NCBI RefSeq assembly: GCF_001428895.1
Contig: NZ_LMJA01000022.1
Location: 63,369-127,368 of the forward strand
From: Mycobacterium sp. Root265
GTDB taxonomy: Bacteria; Actinomycetota; Actinomycetes; Mycobacteriales; Mycobacteriaceae
Length of the DNA: 64,000 bases
Direction: 5' to 3'
The translations under genes and the position numbers were made by a program. Numbering within the stretch: position 1 is the first letter of the stretch; each line of letters begins with the position of its first letter. Shown here one piece after another: positions 9,300-20,880 of the stretch. The notes under the pieces were generated by a model. The model saw nothing but the letters and a program-made list of their open reading frames with translations. It was not told the DNA's origin and did not search any database.

Positions 9300-9875
9300 A
9301 TGGCCGAACCGCTGTTGGTGGTCGGCCTGGGGAATCCCGGGCCGAACTACGCCAAGACCCGGCACAACCTCGGATTCATGGTCGCCGACCTCCTGGCCGA
9401 GCGCATCGGCTCAGGTTTCAAGGTGCACAAGAAGTCCGGCGCCGAGGTGACCACTGGTCGCCTCGGCGGCCGGGCTGTGGTGCTCGCCAAACCCCGGGTC
9501 TACATGAACGAATCGGGCCGCCAGGTCGGCCCGTTGGCGAAGTTCTACTCGGTGTCCCCGGCCGATGTCGTGGTGTTGCACGATGAACTCGACATCGACT
9601 TCGGTCGGATCCGGCTCAAGCTCGGCGGCGGGGAGGGCGGCCACAACGGGCTACGCTCGGTGGCGTCCGCGTTGGGCACCAAGGACTTTCAGCGGGTCCG
9701 CATCGGGGTGGGACGCCCGCCCGGACGCAAGGATCCGGCTGCCTACGTGCTGGAGAACTTCTCCGCCGTCGAGCGCCCGGAGGTCCCCATCATCTGCGAG
9801 CAGGCCGCCGACGCGGTGGAACTGCTTCTCGCGCAAGGGCTGGAGCCCGCGCAGAACACCGTGCACGCCTGGTAG
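9300..9875 (+). CDS. pth: Peptidyl-tRNA hydrolase
   Basis: A 191-residue Pth that cleaves the ester bond of peptidyl-tRNA released during abortive translation. The N-terminal signature [18 protein letters not shown] contains the catalytic His22. The motifs [22 protein letters not shown] and [12 protein letters not shown] line the active site. Length and motif order match the bacterial family. It is translated shortly after rplY and ends exactly where the convergent phosphoesterase gene ends. Confidence 0.97.
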   Translation: MAEPLLVVGLGNPGPNYAKTRHNLGFMVADLLAERIGSGFKVHKKSGAEVTTGRLGGRAVVLAKPRVYMNESGRQVGPLAKFYSVSPADVVVLHDELDIDFGRIRLKLGGGEGGHNGLRSVASALGTKDFQRVRIGVGRPPGRKDPAAYVLENFSAVERPEVPIICEQAADAVELLLAQGLEPAQNTVHAW

Positions 9876-10952
9876 CTACCAGGCGAACGGGACACCGAGA
9901 TCGAGCGTCCGCTCCGCCTTGTCATACCAGCCCTGCGGCGCGTACTGATCGGTGTGCAGGTAGCACTGCACGATGACCTCCGAAGTGTCCGGGGTGAACG
10001 TCAGCAACCGGCTGATCGGCAGCGTCGTGATCGGCATGTGGTGCCGGCTCAGCGACGCGACGTTCATGAAGAACGTTCCTCCCCAGCGTCGTTCGATATG
10101 CGTCTTGCCGCCGTGCGAGTCGTCGGGATGAGTGTGGGTGTGCCCACCGATCCACAGCTTGACCGCGCCGGGATGCTCGGCCAGATAGCGTTCGAACGCG
10201 CCGGAATCCGGTTGGCTGCCCACCCAGTACAGATACGAGGCCCCCTGCGGCGTGCCCTGCGCGAAGGGGCGGTGGTAGTGCTCGTGCAGGCTGCCGTCGG
10301 CGTCTCTGCGCACGCCTTCCCATTCCCCGGAGGCCACCGTGGTGTCCTTGAGCACGTAGTGGTGCACCGTGATGATGATCGAATCACGGTTGTTCTCAAC
10401 CATGTTCACCCACCAGTCGAAGGTCTGGGCCGAAACCACTCCGCCGGGGTTGCCGCCGAGGGTGCCGCGCCCGACCGTCTGGGAGGGCTCGTTGACATCG
10501 CTCATCATCAGGAACAGCAGGTTGCCCACCCGGAAGGAGTAGCGCTCCCAGGTGCCCGCCACGGGAAAGCAGCGGGCCGAGGCGTCGACGCCCGAGTGCT
10601 CGGTGTGGTCACCGAGCGGGTCGATCCACTTACGCCACCACCACGCCTGCGGCTCGTCCAGACCGTTGCGGTCGTGGTTCCCGCAGACCGAGTAGACGTC
10701 CTCTCGGCGATGCTTGGTCAGTGCCGCCAGCTGGCGGCGCACCTCTTGGCCCTCGGCATCGTCGGGCAGGCTGTGGTGCGCCCCGGACATATCGCCCGCG
10801 TCGATGGCGATGTCCCAGTCGAATCCCGTTGCGCCGTCGGATTCGGACTGCCGGATCGCGTCGGCCAGGCTCTCCCGGCCGAACTGTTTGTCGGTGCCTA
10901 CGTGTGCGTCGCCGAATGCCCAGAGGCGAAAGCTGCGATCCACGCCGACCAT
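9876..10952 (-). CDS. Calcineurin-like metallophosphoesterase
   Basis: A 358-residue cytoplasmic-looking protein with the full dimetal phosphoesterase signature in order: FGDAHVG, DAGDMSG, GNHDRNG, VHHY and GGHTHTHPD. No signal peptide or lipobox is visible. The C-terminal part beyond the GGHTHTH motif has no domain I recognise. The substrate is unknown, and family members act on phosphodiesters, phosphomonoesters or phosphoproteins. It abuts pth tail to tail with no spacer. Upstream is the DUF998 gene in the same direction, 37 bp away, so co-transcription is possible. I do not recall this gene at this position in M. tuberculosis. Confidence 0.85.
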   Translation of the reverse strand: MVGVDRSFRLWAFGDAHVGTDKQFGRESLADAIRQSESDGATGFDWDIAIDAGDMSGAHHSLPDDAEGQEVRRQLAALTKHRREDVYSVCGNHDRNGLDEPQAWWWRKWIDPLGDHTEHSGVDASARCFPVAGTWERYSFRVGNLLFLMMSDVNEPSQTVGRGTLGGNPGGVVSAQTFDWWVNMVENNRDSIIITVHHYVLKDTTVASGEWEGVRRDADGSLHEHYHRPFAQGTPQGASYLYWVGSQPDSGAFERYLAEHPGAVKLWIGGHTHTHPDDSHGGKTHIERRWGGTFFMNVASLSRHHMPITTLPISRLLTFTPDTSEVIVQCYLHTDQYAPQGWYDKAERTLDLGVPFAW

Positions 10953-10989
10953 TGTCGGGCGCCGCCCCGGTACCGGCGCAGCGTTGCGC

Positions 10990-11652
10990 TCAGGGCGATT
11001 CCAACCGCTTGGCGGTCACGAACTCCCCGCGGATCAGCCAGACCCCGAGCGCGATCACCGCGCCCACCTCGAACGCGACGATGCCGCGTTCGACGATCCC
11101 GAGCGGGATGATGCGGTGCCAGCGCAGGTCGGTCACCATGCTGACGGCGATCGCGCCGAACAGCACCGAGAGCCAGGCGATGGAACCGTAGGCCAGCCAC
11201 ACCGCCGGGCGGGCCTGCCGGTGCCTGCGGGCGATGGCCAGCACCGCCGCGGGTAGGGAGACGAAGGCGAGCAGCGTGGCCATCCGGTGTATCGACCCGC
11301 TGGTGCTGGGTCCGATCTCCCAGTTGTGTTTGGGGAAAGCCGCCACCCCGACGAGCCCGATCACCCACAGCGACATCAGGATCGAGCCGAACGAGAGCGG
11401 AGCCACCACGCCGGCGCGGATCAGCCCGGCCAGCAACAGGATCGAGCCGACGGCCAGGGCCAGCACACCGGTGAGGAAGGCCCAACCACCCGCGGTGTAG
11501 ATGTACTCGGAAATGGTCGCCATGCGCAGGGTGCGACCCGGCCGGTGGGACTGGCCGCCGAGTATCGCGTCCAGTGTCAGGATGGCGACCACCGAGATGG
11601 CGGCGCCCAGTACCGCGATCCAGCCGAACAACGCGTGTGAGGCACGGTCCAT
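10990..11652 (-). CDS. DUF998-family integral membrane protein
   Basis: A 220-residue membrane protein with about six hydrophobic segments. Examples are ALFGWIAVLGAAISVVAIL, GWAFLTGVLALAVGSILLL and SILMSLWVIGLVGVAAFP. Between membrane segments lie the family-type features FPKHNWEIGPSTSGSIHRM. The frame opens further upstream, but the ATG at 11652 gives a hydrophobic first helix and is the natural start. It lies downstream of the acyl-AMP ligase gene on the same strand (28 bp gap). Function is unknown. Confidence 0.78.
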   Translation of the reverse strand: MDRASHALFGWIAVLGAAISVVAILTLDAILGGQSHRPGRTLRMATISEYIYTAGGWAFLTGVLALAVGSILLLAGLIRAGVVAPLSFGSILMSLWVIGLVGVAAFPKHNWEIGPSTSGSIHRMATLLAFVSLPAAVLAIARRHRQARPAVWLAYGSIAWLSVLFGAIAVSMVTDLRWHRIIPLGIVERGIVAFEVGAVIALGVWLIRGEFVTAKRLESP

Positions 11653-11680
11653 CAGACCAGGGTACGGACTGTCGCGCAGC

Positions 11681-13318
11681 CTAGCCGGTGACGAGTGCCA
11701 CCGAGTTGGCCCGGCGCAGCTTGCCCGACGGGGTCTTCGGGATGGTGCCCGGTCCGAGCACGACGACGTTGCGCGGGCGCACATCGACCTCGGTCACCAC
11801 TTCGTGGGCGACCTGGTGCTCGATGCGGCGCACCTCGGCCAGATCCTGGTAGTGGTTGGATTCCACTGCGACGGCGAAGGTTTCGCGTGAATGGCCGGCG
11901 TCGAGGCGCACCGCGACGGCGCAACCGGGGCGCACGCCCTCGACGCGGCCGGCGGCCCGCTCGATATCGGTCGGGTAGATGTTGCGGCCGGCCATGATGA
12001 TGACGTCCTTGACGCGACCACACACCACGACATTGCCCTCATCGGTGATGTAGCCGAGGTCGCCGGTGTCGTACCAGCCGTTCTCGTCCTGGGTCGGCAG
12101 GAAGCCGGCCATGGTGATGTAGCCGGGGGTGACCGATTCGCCACGCAGCTGGATGACACCGACACCGCGGGTCGGCAGCAGGGCGCCGTCCTCGTCAACG
12201 ATGCGGGCTTCCAGGTCATTGAGCAGCGGGCCCAGAGATGCCAGCCGCCGGGTGTTGCCCTTACTGGACGGCACCGCGCGGCGCAGGGCGGCCAGCAGGT
12301 CGGCGTCGACCTCGTCGACCACCAGGCCGGCGTTGCACGGTGAGAAGGACACCGCCAGGCAGGTCTCGGCCATGCCGTAGGCCGGCAGGATCGCCGTTTC
12401 CGGCAGCCCGAACGGCTTGCCCGCGTCGATCAGGTCCTCGACGTCGGCGGGTTCCACGGGCTCGGCGCCCGACAGCGCGAACCGCAGGGTGGACAGGTCG
12501 AACTCGCCCGGCTTGGCCTGGCGGCGCAGCCGCTTCGCGAACAGCGCGTAGGCGAAGTTCGGAGCCGCCGTCATGGTGCCCTTGTACTTGTCGATGAGCT
12601 TGGCCCACAGCAGGGTGTCGCGCAGGAAGTCCATCGGCGTCACCTTGACCAGCTCGGCGCCGAAGTACATCGGGATGGTGAGGAAGCCGACCATGCCCAT
12701 GTCGTGGAAGCAGGGCAGCCAGCTGACCATGACGTCGGTGTTGACGTCGTATTCGGCGCCGATGAACATGGCCTCGGCGTTCGAGAAGATGTTGCGGTGA
12801 GTGATCTGCACGGCCTTCGGCGAGCCGGTGGAGCCGGACGTCAGCTGCATCAGCGCCAGATCGTCCTCGCCGGTCTCCAGCGGGTCGATCGGGTCGGCGG
12901 CCAACAGGTCGGAGACGACGAGGACCTTTATCCCTTTTTCTTCGAGTACCGGGATCGCCACGATGAACGGTTCGGAGACGATGACGGCCTTGAGTTCGAT
13001 CATGCCGATGACGGTCATGGTGTCTTCGGCCCAGACGACAAGGTCGGTGCGCGGGGTCGGCTGGTGCAGCATGGTGAGGCTGCCGCCGCGCATCCACACG
13101 CCCTGGGCGGTCGGCGCGATCTCCACCGGGAAGCCGGCCAGCACGCCGACGGCGTCTCCGGGGCCGATTCCGGCCGCGGCAAGTCCGCCGGCGACGCGGC
13201 GGGCGCGCTCGTGCACCTCGGCCCAGGTGTGCCGAACTGGCTCATACGGTTCGCCGGTGACCATGCCCCGCTCGCTCTCACGGGCGCTGCGGTACATCTT
13301 GTCGGTGAATCGGCTCAC
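11681..13318 (-). CDS. pks16: Acyl-AMP ligase / acyl-CoA synthetase-like protein (Pks16 homologue)
   Basis: A 545-residue adenylate-forming enzyme. Motifs in order are the P-loop [19 protein letters not shown], the aromatic motif [14 protein letters not shown], the ATP motif YDTGDLGYI, the hinge [20 protein letters not shown], and the C-terminal catalytic lysine in [10 protein letters not shown]. The NIYPTDIE hinge resembles fatty acyl-AMP ligases, which load acyl chains on carrier proteins. Despite the traditional name it has no ketosynthase or other PKS domain. Length and gene order next to ispE match Rv1013 of M. tuberculosis. The acyl substrate and acceptor are unknown. The 275 bp upstream gap holds an inverted repeat. 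Confidence 0.9.
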   Translation of the reverse strand: MSRFTDKMYRSARESERGMVTGEPYEPVRHTWAEVHERARRVAGGLAAAGIGPGDAVGVLAGFPVEIAPTAQGVWMRGGSLTMLHQPTPRTDLVVWAEDTMTVIGMIELKAVIVSEPFIVAIPVLEEKGIKVLVVSDLLAADPIDPLETGEDDLALMQLTSGSTGSPKAVQITHRNIFSNAEAMFIGAEYDVNTDVMVSWLPCFHDMGMVGFLTIPMYFGAELVKVTPMDFLRDTLLWAKLIDKYKGTMTAAPNFAYALFAKRLRRQAKPGEFDLSTLRFALSGAEPVEPADVEDLIDAGKPFGLPETAILPAYGMAETCLAVSFSPCNAGLVVDEVDADLLAALRRAVPSSKGNTRRLASLGPLLNDLEARIVDEDGALLPTRGVGVIQLRGESVTPGYITMAGFLPTQDENGWYDTGDLGYITDEGNVVVCGRVKDVIIMAGRNIYPTDIERAAGRVEGVRPGCAVAVRLDAGHSRETFAVAVESNHYQDLAEVRRIEHQVAHEVVTEVDVRPRNVVVLGPGTIPKTPSGKLRRANSVALVTG

Positions 13319-13428
13319 GACAACCTCCTGGGTGTCTGGGACCGGGTCGGCTGCGACCTCGGCGCCAGTTTCCTTGCGCGTTTCCCTATATTCCGCCTGC
13401 TAGCACCCTCGTAGAGAGAGGCGCGCAC

Positions 13429-13451
13429 ACACAATTGGGAAGCAGTTGTGT
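13429..13451. promoter_or_regulatory. Inverted repeat upstream of the pks16 homologue, possible operator
   Basis: Arms ACACAATT and AGTTGTGT with a 7 nt spacer form an 8 bp dyad with one mismatch. It sits about 110 bp upstream of the ligase start, in an AT-richer patch. No regulator family is assigned. Confidence 0.35.
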
Positions 13452-13593
13452 CTCAAAACGGTGATGGCCAGCCGGTAACTCGCACTTGTTTCCGCCTGCG
13501 GGTTTCCACCAGAGCCCATCTTAAAGAACCCTTAAGTAACTGCCAAACTCTTGGACCGATCGAGACATGTGTCACAACGCAACAATGTTTGAT

Positions 13594-14556
13594 TCACCGG
13601 CCCGGGTCGGGCACCACCCGGGCGCCGTGGACCGGGCCGCTGGCCACCCGCACGGTGCGACAGACTCCGGCGCCCGACAGCGCCGTGCCGACGTCGACCG
13701 CCGCGGATTCCGATGCACACAGGAAGGCGCAGGTGGGCCCGGACCCGGAGATGATGCCGGCCAGCGCCCCGGCCTCGTCGCCTGCGCGCAGCGTGCGGCG
13801 CAGGTCTGAGCGCAAGCTCAGCGCGGCGGGCTGCAGATCATTGCCGAGCAGGCCGGCCAATTCATGCGGGTCCCCCGAGGCCAGCGCGGCCAGGACCGGT
13901 TCGGCATCATCGAGCCGCGGCGGCCCGCCCCGGCCCGGCGTCTCGCGTAACCGGTCGATCTCACCGAACACCGCCGGTGTGGACAGTCCCGCGTCGGCGA
14001 AGGCCAGCACCCAGTGGAAGGTGCTGCGGGCCAGGACGGTCGCGAGCTCCTCGCCGCGGCCGGTGCCCAGCGCCGTGCCGCCGTGCAGCGCGAAGGGCAC
14101 ATCGCTGCCGAGCTTGGCGCCCAGCGCATGCAGATCGCGGCGCGGCACGCCCAGCTCCCACAGATGGTTCATCGCCACCAGGACGGCCGCGGCGTCACCG
14201 CTGCCGCCCGCCATCCCGCCGGCCACCGGGATCGACTTCGAGATGGAGATCGCCACATCGGGCGCCCGGCCGACATGGTCGGCCAGCAGCTCGGCGGCCT
14301 TCCAGGCCAGGTTGCGCGCGTCGGTCGGCAGCGCCTCGGAGCCCTCACCGGACATCGTGAGAGACAGCACATCGGCGTCGCGCACGGTGACGTCGTCGAA
14401 CAGGGAAACCGCATGAAAAACGGTGGTGAGTTCGTGGTAGCCGTCGGCACGGCGATCCCCGACCGCCAGATACAGATTGACCTTGCCGGGGACGCGCACC
14501 GTCACCGAACCGGTGGGCACCCACTCGGTTGCGGTATCGCCGTCAGATGCAGACAC
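13594..14556 (-). CDS. ispE: 4-diphosphocytidyl-2-C-methyl-D-erythritol kinase IspE
   Basis: A 320-residue GHMP kinase that phosphorylates CDP-ME in the MEP isoprenoid pathway. Visible motifs are [24 protein letters not shown] at the N-terminus, the glycine-rich ATP loop [36 protein letters not shown], and the C-terminal [11 protein letters not shown] loop. Length is typical. It is the third gene of the conserved rpfB-ksgA-ispE order. The gap to ksgA is 225 bp, so an internal promoter is possible. Confidence 0.97.
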   Translation of the reverse strand: MSASDGDTATEWVPTGSVTVRVPGKVNLYLAVGDRRADGYHELTTVFHAVSLFDDVTVRDADVLSLTMSGEGSEALPTDARNLAWKAAELLADHVGRAPDVAISISKSIPVAGGMAGGSGDAAAVLVAMNHLWELGVPRRDLHALGAKLGSDVPFALHGGTALGTGRGEELATVLARSTFHWVLAFADAGLSTPAVFGEIDRLRETPGRGGPPRLDDAEPVLAALASGDPHELAGLLGNDLQPAALSLRSDLRRTLRAGDEAGALAGIISGSGPTCAFLCASESAAVDVGTALSGAGVCRTVRVASGPVHGARVVPDPGR

Positions 14557-14781
14557 CGGACGACACTACCGCCACGCCTGACACGCCGAGCGGATAAGCG
14601 CTGAGATACCCCTCGTCAGATCCCGCCGCTGTCCGACCAGGCTAGTGTTTGCCGACAGGGTGTGTCAAGGATCACAACGAGGATGGACCGGCCCGCTATT
14701 CGTCGAGATGAACGCGGTCGATATCAGCCGGCGATAATCTGGCCCGGTGCGACCCCGGCGCGGGGACGAACTTTGCCAGGG

Positions 14782-16943
<2,162 letters not shown>

Positions 16944-16965
16944 ACTCGCCACGGTACCCAACACG

Positions 16966-17805
16966 TCACACCAATCCGTACGTGCGGATAGCGTTGTCGG
17001 CGGTGATCTCGGCCAGTTCCGCGGCGGAACGGTCCAGCACATCGGCCAGCGCGCGCACGGTGTACGGCAGGCAGTACGACTCGTTGGGCGCACCCCGGAA
17101 CGGGTGCGGGGTGAGGAACGGGGCGTCCGTCTCCACCAGCAGCAGCTCGGCGGGCACGACGGTGGCGGCCTCGCGCAGGGCGTGGGCGTTGCGGAAGCTG
17201 ACCGTTCCGGACAGGCTCACCATCCATCCGTTGGCCGCGCAGATCCGCGCCATGTCGGCGTCGGAGGAGAAGCAGTGGAAGATCACCGTCTCCGGCGCCC
17301 CCTCCGCGGCGAGCACGTCGAGCACTTCGGCATCGGCGTCGCGGTTGTGGATCATCAGTGGCTTGCCGGTGCGCTTGGCCAGGTCGATGTGCCAGGCGAA
17401 GCCTTCCCGCTGCTCGGCGGGATCAGCGCAGCCCTCCAACTTGCCCGGCCAGTACATGTCCATGCCGGTCTCCCCCACCGCCACCACCCGCGGCCGGGCG
17501 GCCAGCGCTTCCAGTTCGGCCTTCGCCGCGTCGTCGAGGGCGTTGGCCCGGGTCGGATGCAGGGCGACCGCGGCATAGACGCGGGGATCCCAGTCCGCGG
17601 CCTGGGCGGCCCAGCGCGCGGCGTCCAGGTCGTCGGCGATGGTGACCACGGCCTGCACACCGGCCGAGCCGGCCCGGTCGAGGATCGCGTGGACATCGTC
17701 GGCGGTTTCGGCACCGCACGCGTCGAGGTGGGTATGAGCGTCGATCAGCGGGGCGAGCGGCTCCGGGATCGGCGGCGGCTCGCTACGTCTTCCGTGGGCG
17801 CTCAC
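16966..17805 (-). CDS. tatD: TatD-family metal-dependent hydrolase/DNase
   Basis: A 279-residue TIM-barrel metallohydrolase. Metal ligands are visible in order: DAHTHLDAC (HxH), AVGETGMDMYW (Glu), MIHNRDADAE (His), FHCFSSDADM (His) and LLVETDAPFL (Asp). Family members have 3'-5' exonuclease or D-aminoacyl-tRNA deacylase activity, and the role here is inferred. It precedes rpfB by 121 bp on the same strand and is divergent from metG (27 bp), matching the Rv1008-Rv1007c arrangement. Confidence 0.93.
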   Translation of the reverse strand: MSAHGRRSEPPPIPEPLAPLIDAHTHLDACGAETADDVHAILDRAGSAGVQAVVTIADDLDAARWAAQAADWDPRVYAAVALHPTRANALDDAAKAELEALAARPRVVAVGETGMDMYWPGKLEGCADPAEQREGFAWHIDLAKRTGKPLMIHNRDADAEVLDVLAAEGAPETVIFHCFSSDADMARICAANGWMVSLSGTVSFRNAHALREAATVVPAELLLVETDAPFLTPHPFRGAPNESYCLPYTVRALADVLDRSAAELAEITADNAIRTYGLV

Positions 17806-17832
17806 GCCCTAACACTCTAGGGTGAAGCTGAA

Positions 17833-19368
17833 ATGAGCGAGTCTTACTACATCACCACGGCGATCGCCTATCCCAATGGCGACCCGCACGTCGGACATGC
17901 CTACGAATACATCGCCACCGATGCGATCGCGCGGTTCAAGAGATTGGACGGCTATGACGTCCGCTACCTCACCGGAACGGACGTGCACGGTCTGAAGATG
18001 GCCGAGACGGCAGCGAAACTCGGTATCCCCACCGCCGAGTTGGCGCGGCAGAACTCCGATGTGTTCCAGCGCCTGCAGGAAAAGCTGAACATCTCCTTCG
18101 ACCGCTTCATCCGGACCAGCGACGCCGACCACTACGAGGCGTCCAAGGCGATCTGGCGACGGATGGTCGACTCCGGGGACGTCTACCTCGACAATTACTC
18201 GGGTTGGTACTCGGTGCGCGACGAGCGTTTCTTCACCGAAGCCGAAACCTCGGTCGGCGCCGACGGCGCCCGGATCGCCACCGAGACCGGCACTCCGGTG
18301 ACGTGGACCGAGGAGCAGACCTACTTCTTCAAGCTGTCCGCGTACGCCGACCGGCTGATGGCCCTCTACGAGGCGCATCCCGAGTTCATCGAACCCGAGG
18401 TGCGTCGCAACGAAGTGGTCAGCTTCGTCTCCGGCGGCCTGCGCGACCTGTCGATCTCGCGGACCACGTTCGACTGGGGCGTTCCGGTGCCCGATCATCC
18501 CGATCACGTGATGTACGTGTGGGTGGACGCACTGACCAACTATCTGACCGGCGTCGGTTTCCCCGACACGGATTCGGAGTTGTTCCAGCGGTACTGGCCG
18601 GCTGATCTGCACATGGTCGGCAAGGACATCATCCGGTTCCACACCGTGTACTGGCCGGCATTCCTGATGTCGGCGGGCATCGAACTACCGAAAAAGGTTT
18701 TCGTGCACGGCTTTCTGCTCAACCGCGGCGAGAAGATGAGCAAGTCGGTGGGCAATGTCGTCGATCCGGTGAACCTGGTCGACACGTTCGGCCTGGACCA
18801 GGTGCGGTACTTCTTTCTGCGCGAGGTGCCGTTCGGCCAGGACGGCAGTTACAACGAGGACGCCATCATCGGCCGGATCAACGCCGACCTGGCCAATGAG
18901 TTCGGCAACCTGGCGCAACGCTCCCTGTCGATGGTCGCCAAGAACCTCGACGGCATCGTGCCCACGCCGGGTGAGTTCACCGCCGAGGATTCGGCCATGC
19001 TTGCAGCGGCGGACGCGTTGCTGGACCGTGTCCGAGGCCATTTCGAGGCCACCGCCATGCACCTCGGACTGGAAGCGATCTGGTCGGTGCTCGGCGCGGC
19101 CAACCGGTACTTCTCCGCCCAGGAGCCGTGGGTGCTGCGCAAGACCGACGCCGGGCGCTTCAACACCGTGCTCTACACGACGCTGGAGACCGTGCGCATC
19201 GCCGCACTGTTGAGCCAGCCGGTGATGCCCGAGTCGTCGGGCAAGCTGCTCGATCTGCTGGGCCAGCCCGCGCAGCAGCGGGACTTCACCGCGATCGGTA
19301 CCCGGCTGGCCGCCGGCACCACGCTTCCCGCGCCCGAAGGAGTGTTCCCCCGCTACCAGGTCGAGTGA
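17833..19368 (+). CDS. metG: Methionyl-tRNA synthetase
   Basis: A 511-residue class I aminoacyl-tRNA synthetase. The HIGH-type motif appears as [14 protein letters not shown] and the KMSKS motif as [14 protein letters not shown]. The anticodon-binding region in the last third includes [15 protein letters not shown]. It ends without the C-terminal Trbp111-like dimerisation domain, as expected for the short mycobacterial form. The ATG at 17833 follows a GGTGAAG ribosome-binding site. It converges on the phytochrome gene. Confidence 0.97.
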   Translation: MSESYYITTAIAYPNGDPHVGHAYEYIATDAIARFKRLDGYDVRYLTGTDVHGLKMAETAAKLGIPTAELARQNSDVFQRLQEKLNISFDRFIRTSDADHYEASKAIWRRMVDSGDVYLDNYSGWYSVRDERFFTEAETSVGADGARIATETGTPVTWTEEQTYFFKLSAYADRLMALYEAHPEFIEPEVRRNEVVSFVSGGLRDLSISRTTFDWGVPVPDHPDHVMYVWVDALTNYLTGVGFPDTDSELFQRYWPADLHMVGKDIIRFHTVYWPAFLMSAGIELPKKVFVHGFLLNRGEKMSKSVGNVVDPVNLVDTFGLDQVRYFFLREVPFGQDGSYNEDAIIGRINADLANEFGNLAQRSLSMVAKNLDGIVPTPGEFTAEDSAMLAAADALLDRVRGHFEATAMHLGLEAIWSVLGAANRYFSAQEPWVLRKTDAGRFNTVLYTTLETVRIAALLSQPVMPESSGKLLDLLGQPAQQRDFTAIGTRLAAGTTLPAPEGVFPRYQVE

Positions 19369-19374
19369 GACGGT

Positions 19375-19399
19375 CGGCCTGCACGAGAAGCGCAGGCCG
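19375..19399. terminator. Hairpin between convergent metG and phytochrome genes
   Basis: Perfect 8 bp arms CGGCCTGC/GCAGGCCG surround a 9 nt loop in the 45 bp gap between two convergent stops. No U-tract is present, so intrinsic termination is possible but weak. Confidence 0.45.
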
Positions 19400-19413
19400 C
19401 GAACGCAACTCGG

Positions 19414-20880
19414 CTAGCGCCAGGCTTTCTGCGCCAAGGGCCGCAACGCCACGCGAAGGTGCCGCAGCAGCAGTTCGGTCTCGCTCGTCCACGGCCGGCT
19501 GTAGCCGATTCTGCGCTCGACCCACGCCTCGAAGGATCGACGCGGGGATATCGGCTTGTCGACAGGATCGGATTCCAGGGGTTTGTCGGGGTTACCTCCC
19601 CAGGTCACCTCGTCGATGTGCTCGGCGCGACTGACCCACAGTCTGACCCGTTGTCGCGCAGAGGTTTCGATGACCACGCCGGCGGCGCCCGCAACGGGTG
19701 TCAACATCAGGTCCGCCACATCGCGGATCAGGCTGTCGCTCTGCCACACGACGGCGCCACGGTCGAAAGACACCTGTTCGACCCGGCCCAGGGTGTCATC
19801 GTCGAGGCAGTGACCGACCGCGTGGATCGTGTCGCCGACACACATGACAGCGCCATCGGCGCCGAAGTCGGCCATCAGCCGCGGCCCCAGCACCGGCCAG
19901 ATATCCTCGACCCGTTCGGTGGTCGCGACGAGCGCCTCGATATCGCGGAAGCGGCGTCCCATCCCGTCTATCAGACGCATCCGCCGACCGGCTCTGAAGG
20001 ACGAGACCGCCAGCGCATGTGCGTCCACCAGCGCGGCGATGTCGTCGAGGACTCTGATATCAGGGTCCCGTGGACCGGCATGATGGCAGGAGATCAACGC
20101 AGCCAGCGTGTCCCCGGCCGCTACCGGGAAGGACAACGCAGCGCCCACACCCATGTTGGCCAGGTATGCCAGATGAACCTCGGACACGCTGCGTAGATCG
20201 GACCGGGTCAAATCGACCGGGTCAGTCGATCGCGTCAGCAGTGCAACGGGAGCCGCAGTCGCATCGGGGATCATCCGCCAGGGGTTCTGTAGGTACAACG
20301 CTCGCGCGATCTTCGGGATGTCGCTGGCTGGAAAGTGCAGCCCCTGGTAGCTACCGAAAGCAGTTCCGTTGCGCGCTTCGGCGATCACCTCGCCATGCCC
20401 GTCATCATGAAACTGGTAGTACATGGTGCGCGCATATCCGGTGCGCTCAGCGATCTCGTCCACAAGCCGCTGCTTGTCGGCCTTGATGTCAGCCTCGCTA
20501 CTCGGCGGATGCGCACTGCGCACCGCAGATCCAGCGTGCGCCGGCACCGATGATCCGGCCTGCGGGATCATTTCCAGGAGCATCCCTCCATCGGCAGCGA
20601 CGATCGTGAGCACGCTCAGCGTGATGCCGCGATGCGTCACCGCCTGCCGCCGGGCCCGGCGGTCGGTGGGCTGGACCGGCGTCCCATGCGGCAGATCGAG
20701 TGAATCCGCGTGCGTGCCTATCGCTTCATCGGCGCCGAGACCGATGACTGTGTGCACGTTCGCCGACGCATGGGTGATGTACCCGGCCCGGTCGACCTTC
20801 AGCAGCACGCCAAAGGGCTGAATCGCTCCTGAGAGGTGCAGCCGCTCCTGCTCGCAGCCATCGATGAAACCACGACTCAT
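19414..20880 (-). CDS. Stand-alone bacteriophytochrome photosensory module (PAS-GAF-PHY, no output domain)
   Basis: A 488-residue red/far-red photoreceptor core. Residues about 1-110 are the PAS domain, with the biliverdin-attachment region GCEQERLHLSGAIQPFG, where Cys9 aligns with the chromophore Cys of Deinococcus BphP. The GAF domain (about 130-300) has the PASDIP motif at 184-189 (Asp187), Tyr196, His236-Tyr239 in VHLAYLANMGVG, and His266 in ISCHH. The PHY domain (about 310-480) has tongue motifs WGG (427-429) and PRRSF (446-450). All these spacings match canonical bacteriophytochromes. The protein ends where a histidine kinase would begin. Its ATG overlaps the stop of the CheB-CheR-GGDEF-EAL gene by 4 bp (ATGA), so the two are co-translated and probably signal together. 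No heme oxygenase gene is in the window. Confidence 0.92.
   Translation of the reverse strand: MSRGFIDGCEQERLHLSGAIQPFGVLLKVDRAGYITHASANVHTVIGLGADEAIGTHADSLDLPHGTPVQPTDRRARRQAVTHRGITLSVLTIVAADGGMLLEMIPQAGSSVPAHAGSAVRSAHPPSSEADIKADKQRLVDEIAERTGYARTMYYQFHDDGHGEVIAEARNGTAFGSYQGLHFPASDIPKIARALYLQNPWRMIPDATAAPVALLTRSTDPVDLTRSDLRSVSEVHLAYLANMGVGAALSFPVAAGDTLAALISCHHAGPRDPDIRVLDDIAALVDAHALAVSSFRAGRRMRLIDGMGRRFRDIEALVATTERVEDIWPVLGPRLMADFGADGAVMCVGDTIHAVGHCLDDDTLGRVEQVSFDRGAVVWQSDSLIRDVADLMLTPVAGAAGVVIETSARQRVRLWVSRAEHIDEVTWGGNPDKPLESDPVDKPISPRRSFEAWVERRIGYSRPWTSETELLLRHLRVALRPLAQKAWR

Noticed and set aside
14557-14781. Possible extra gene between ispE and ksgA
   Set aside because: The gap shows only short frames without ribosome-binding sites. 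As I recall M. tuberculosis has Rv1012 near here, but no equivalent is visible.
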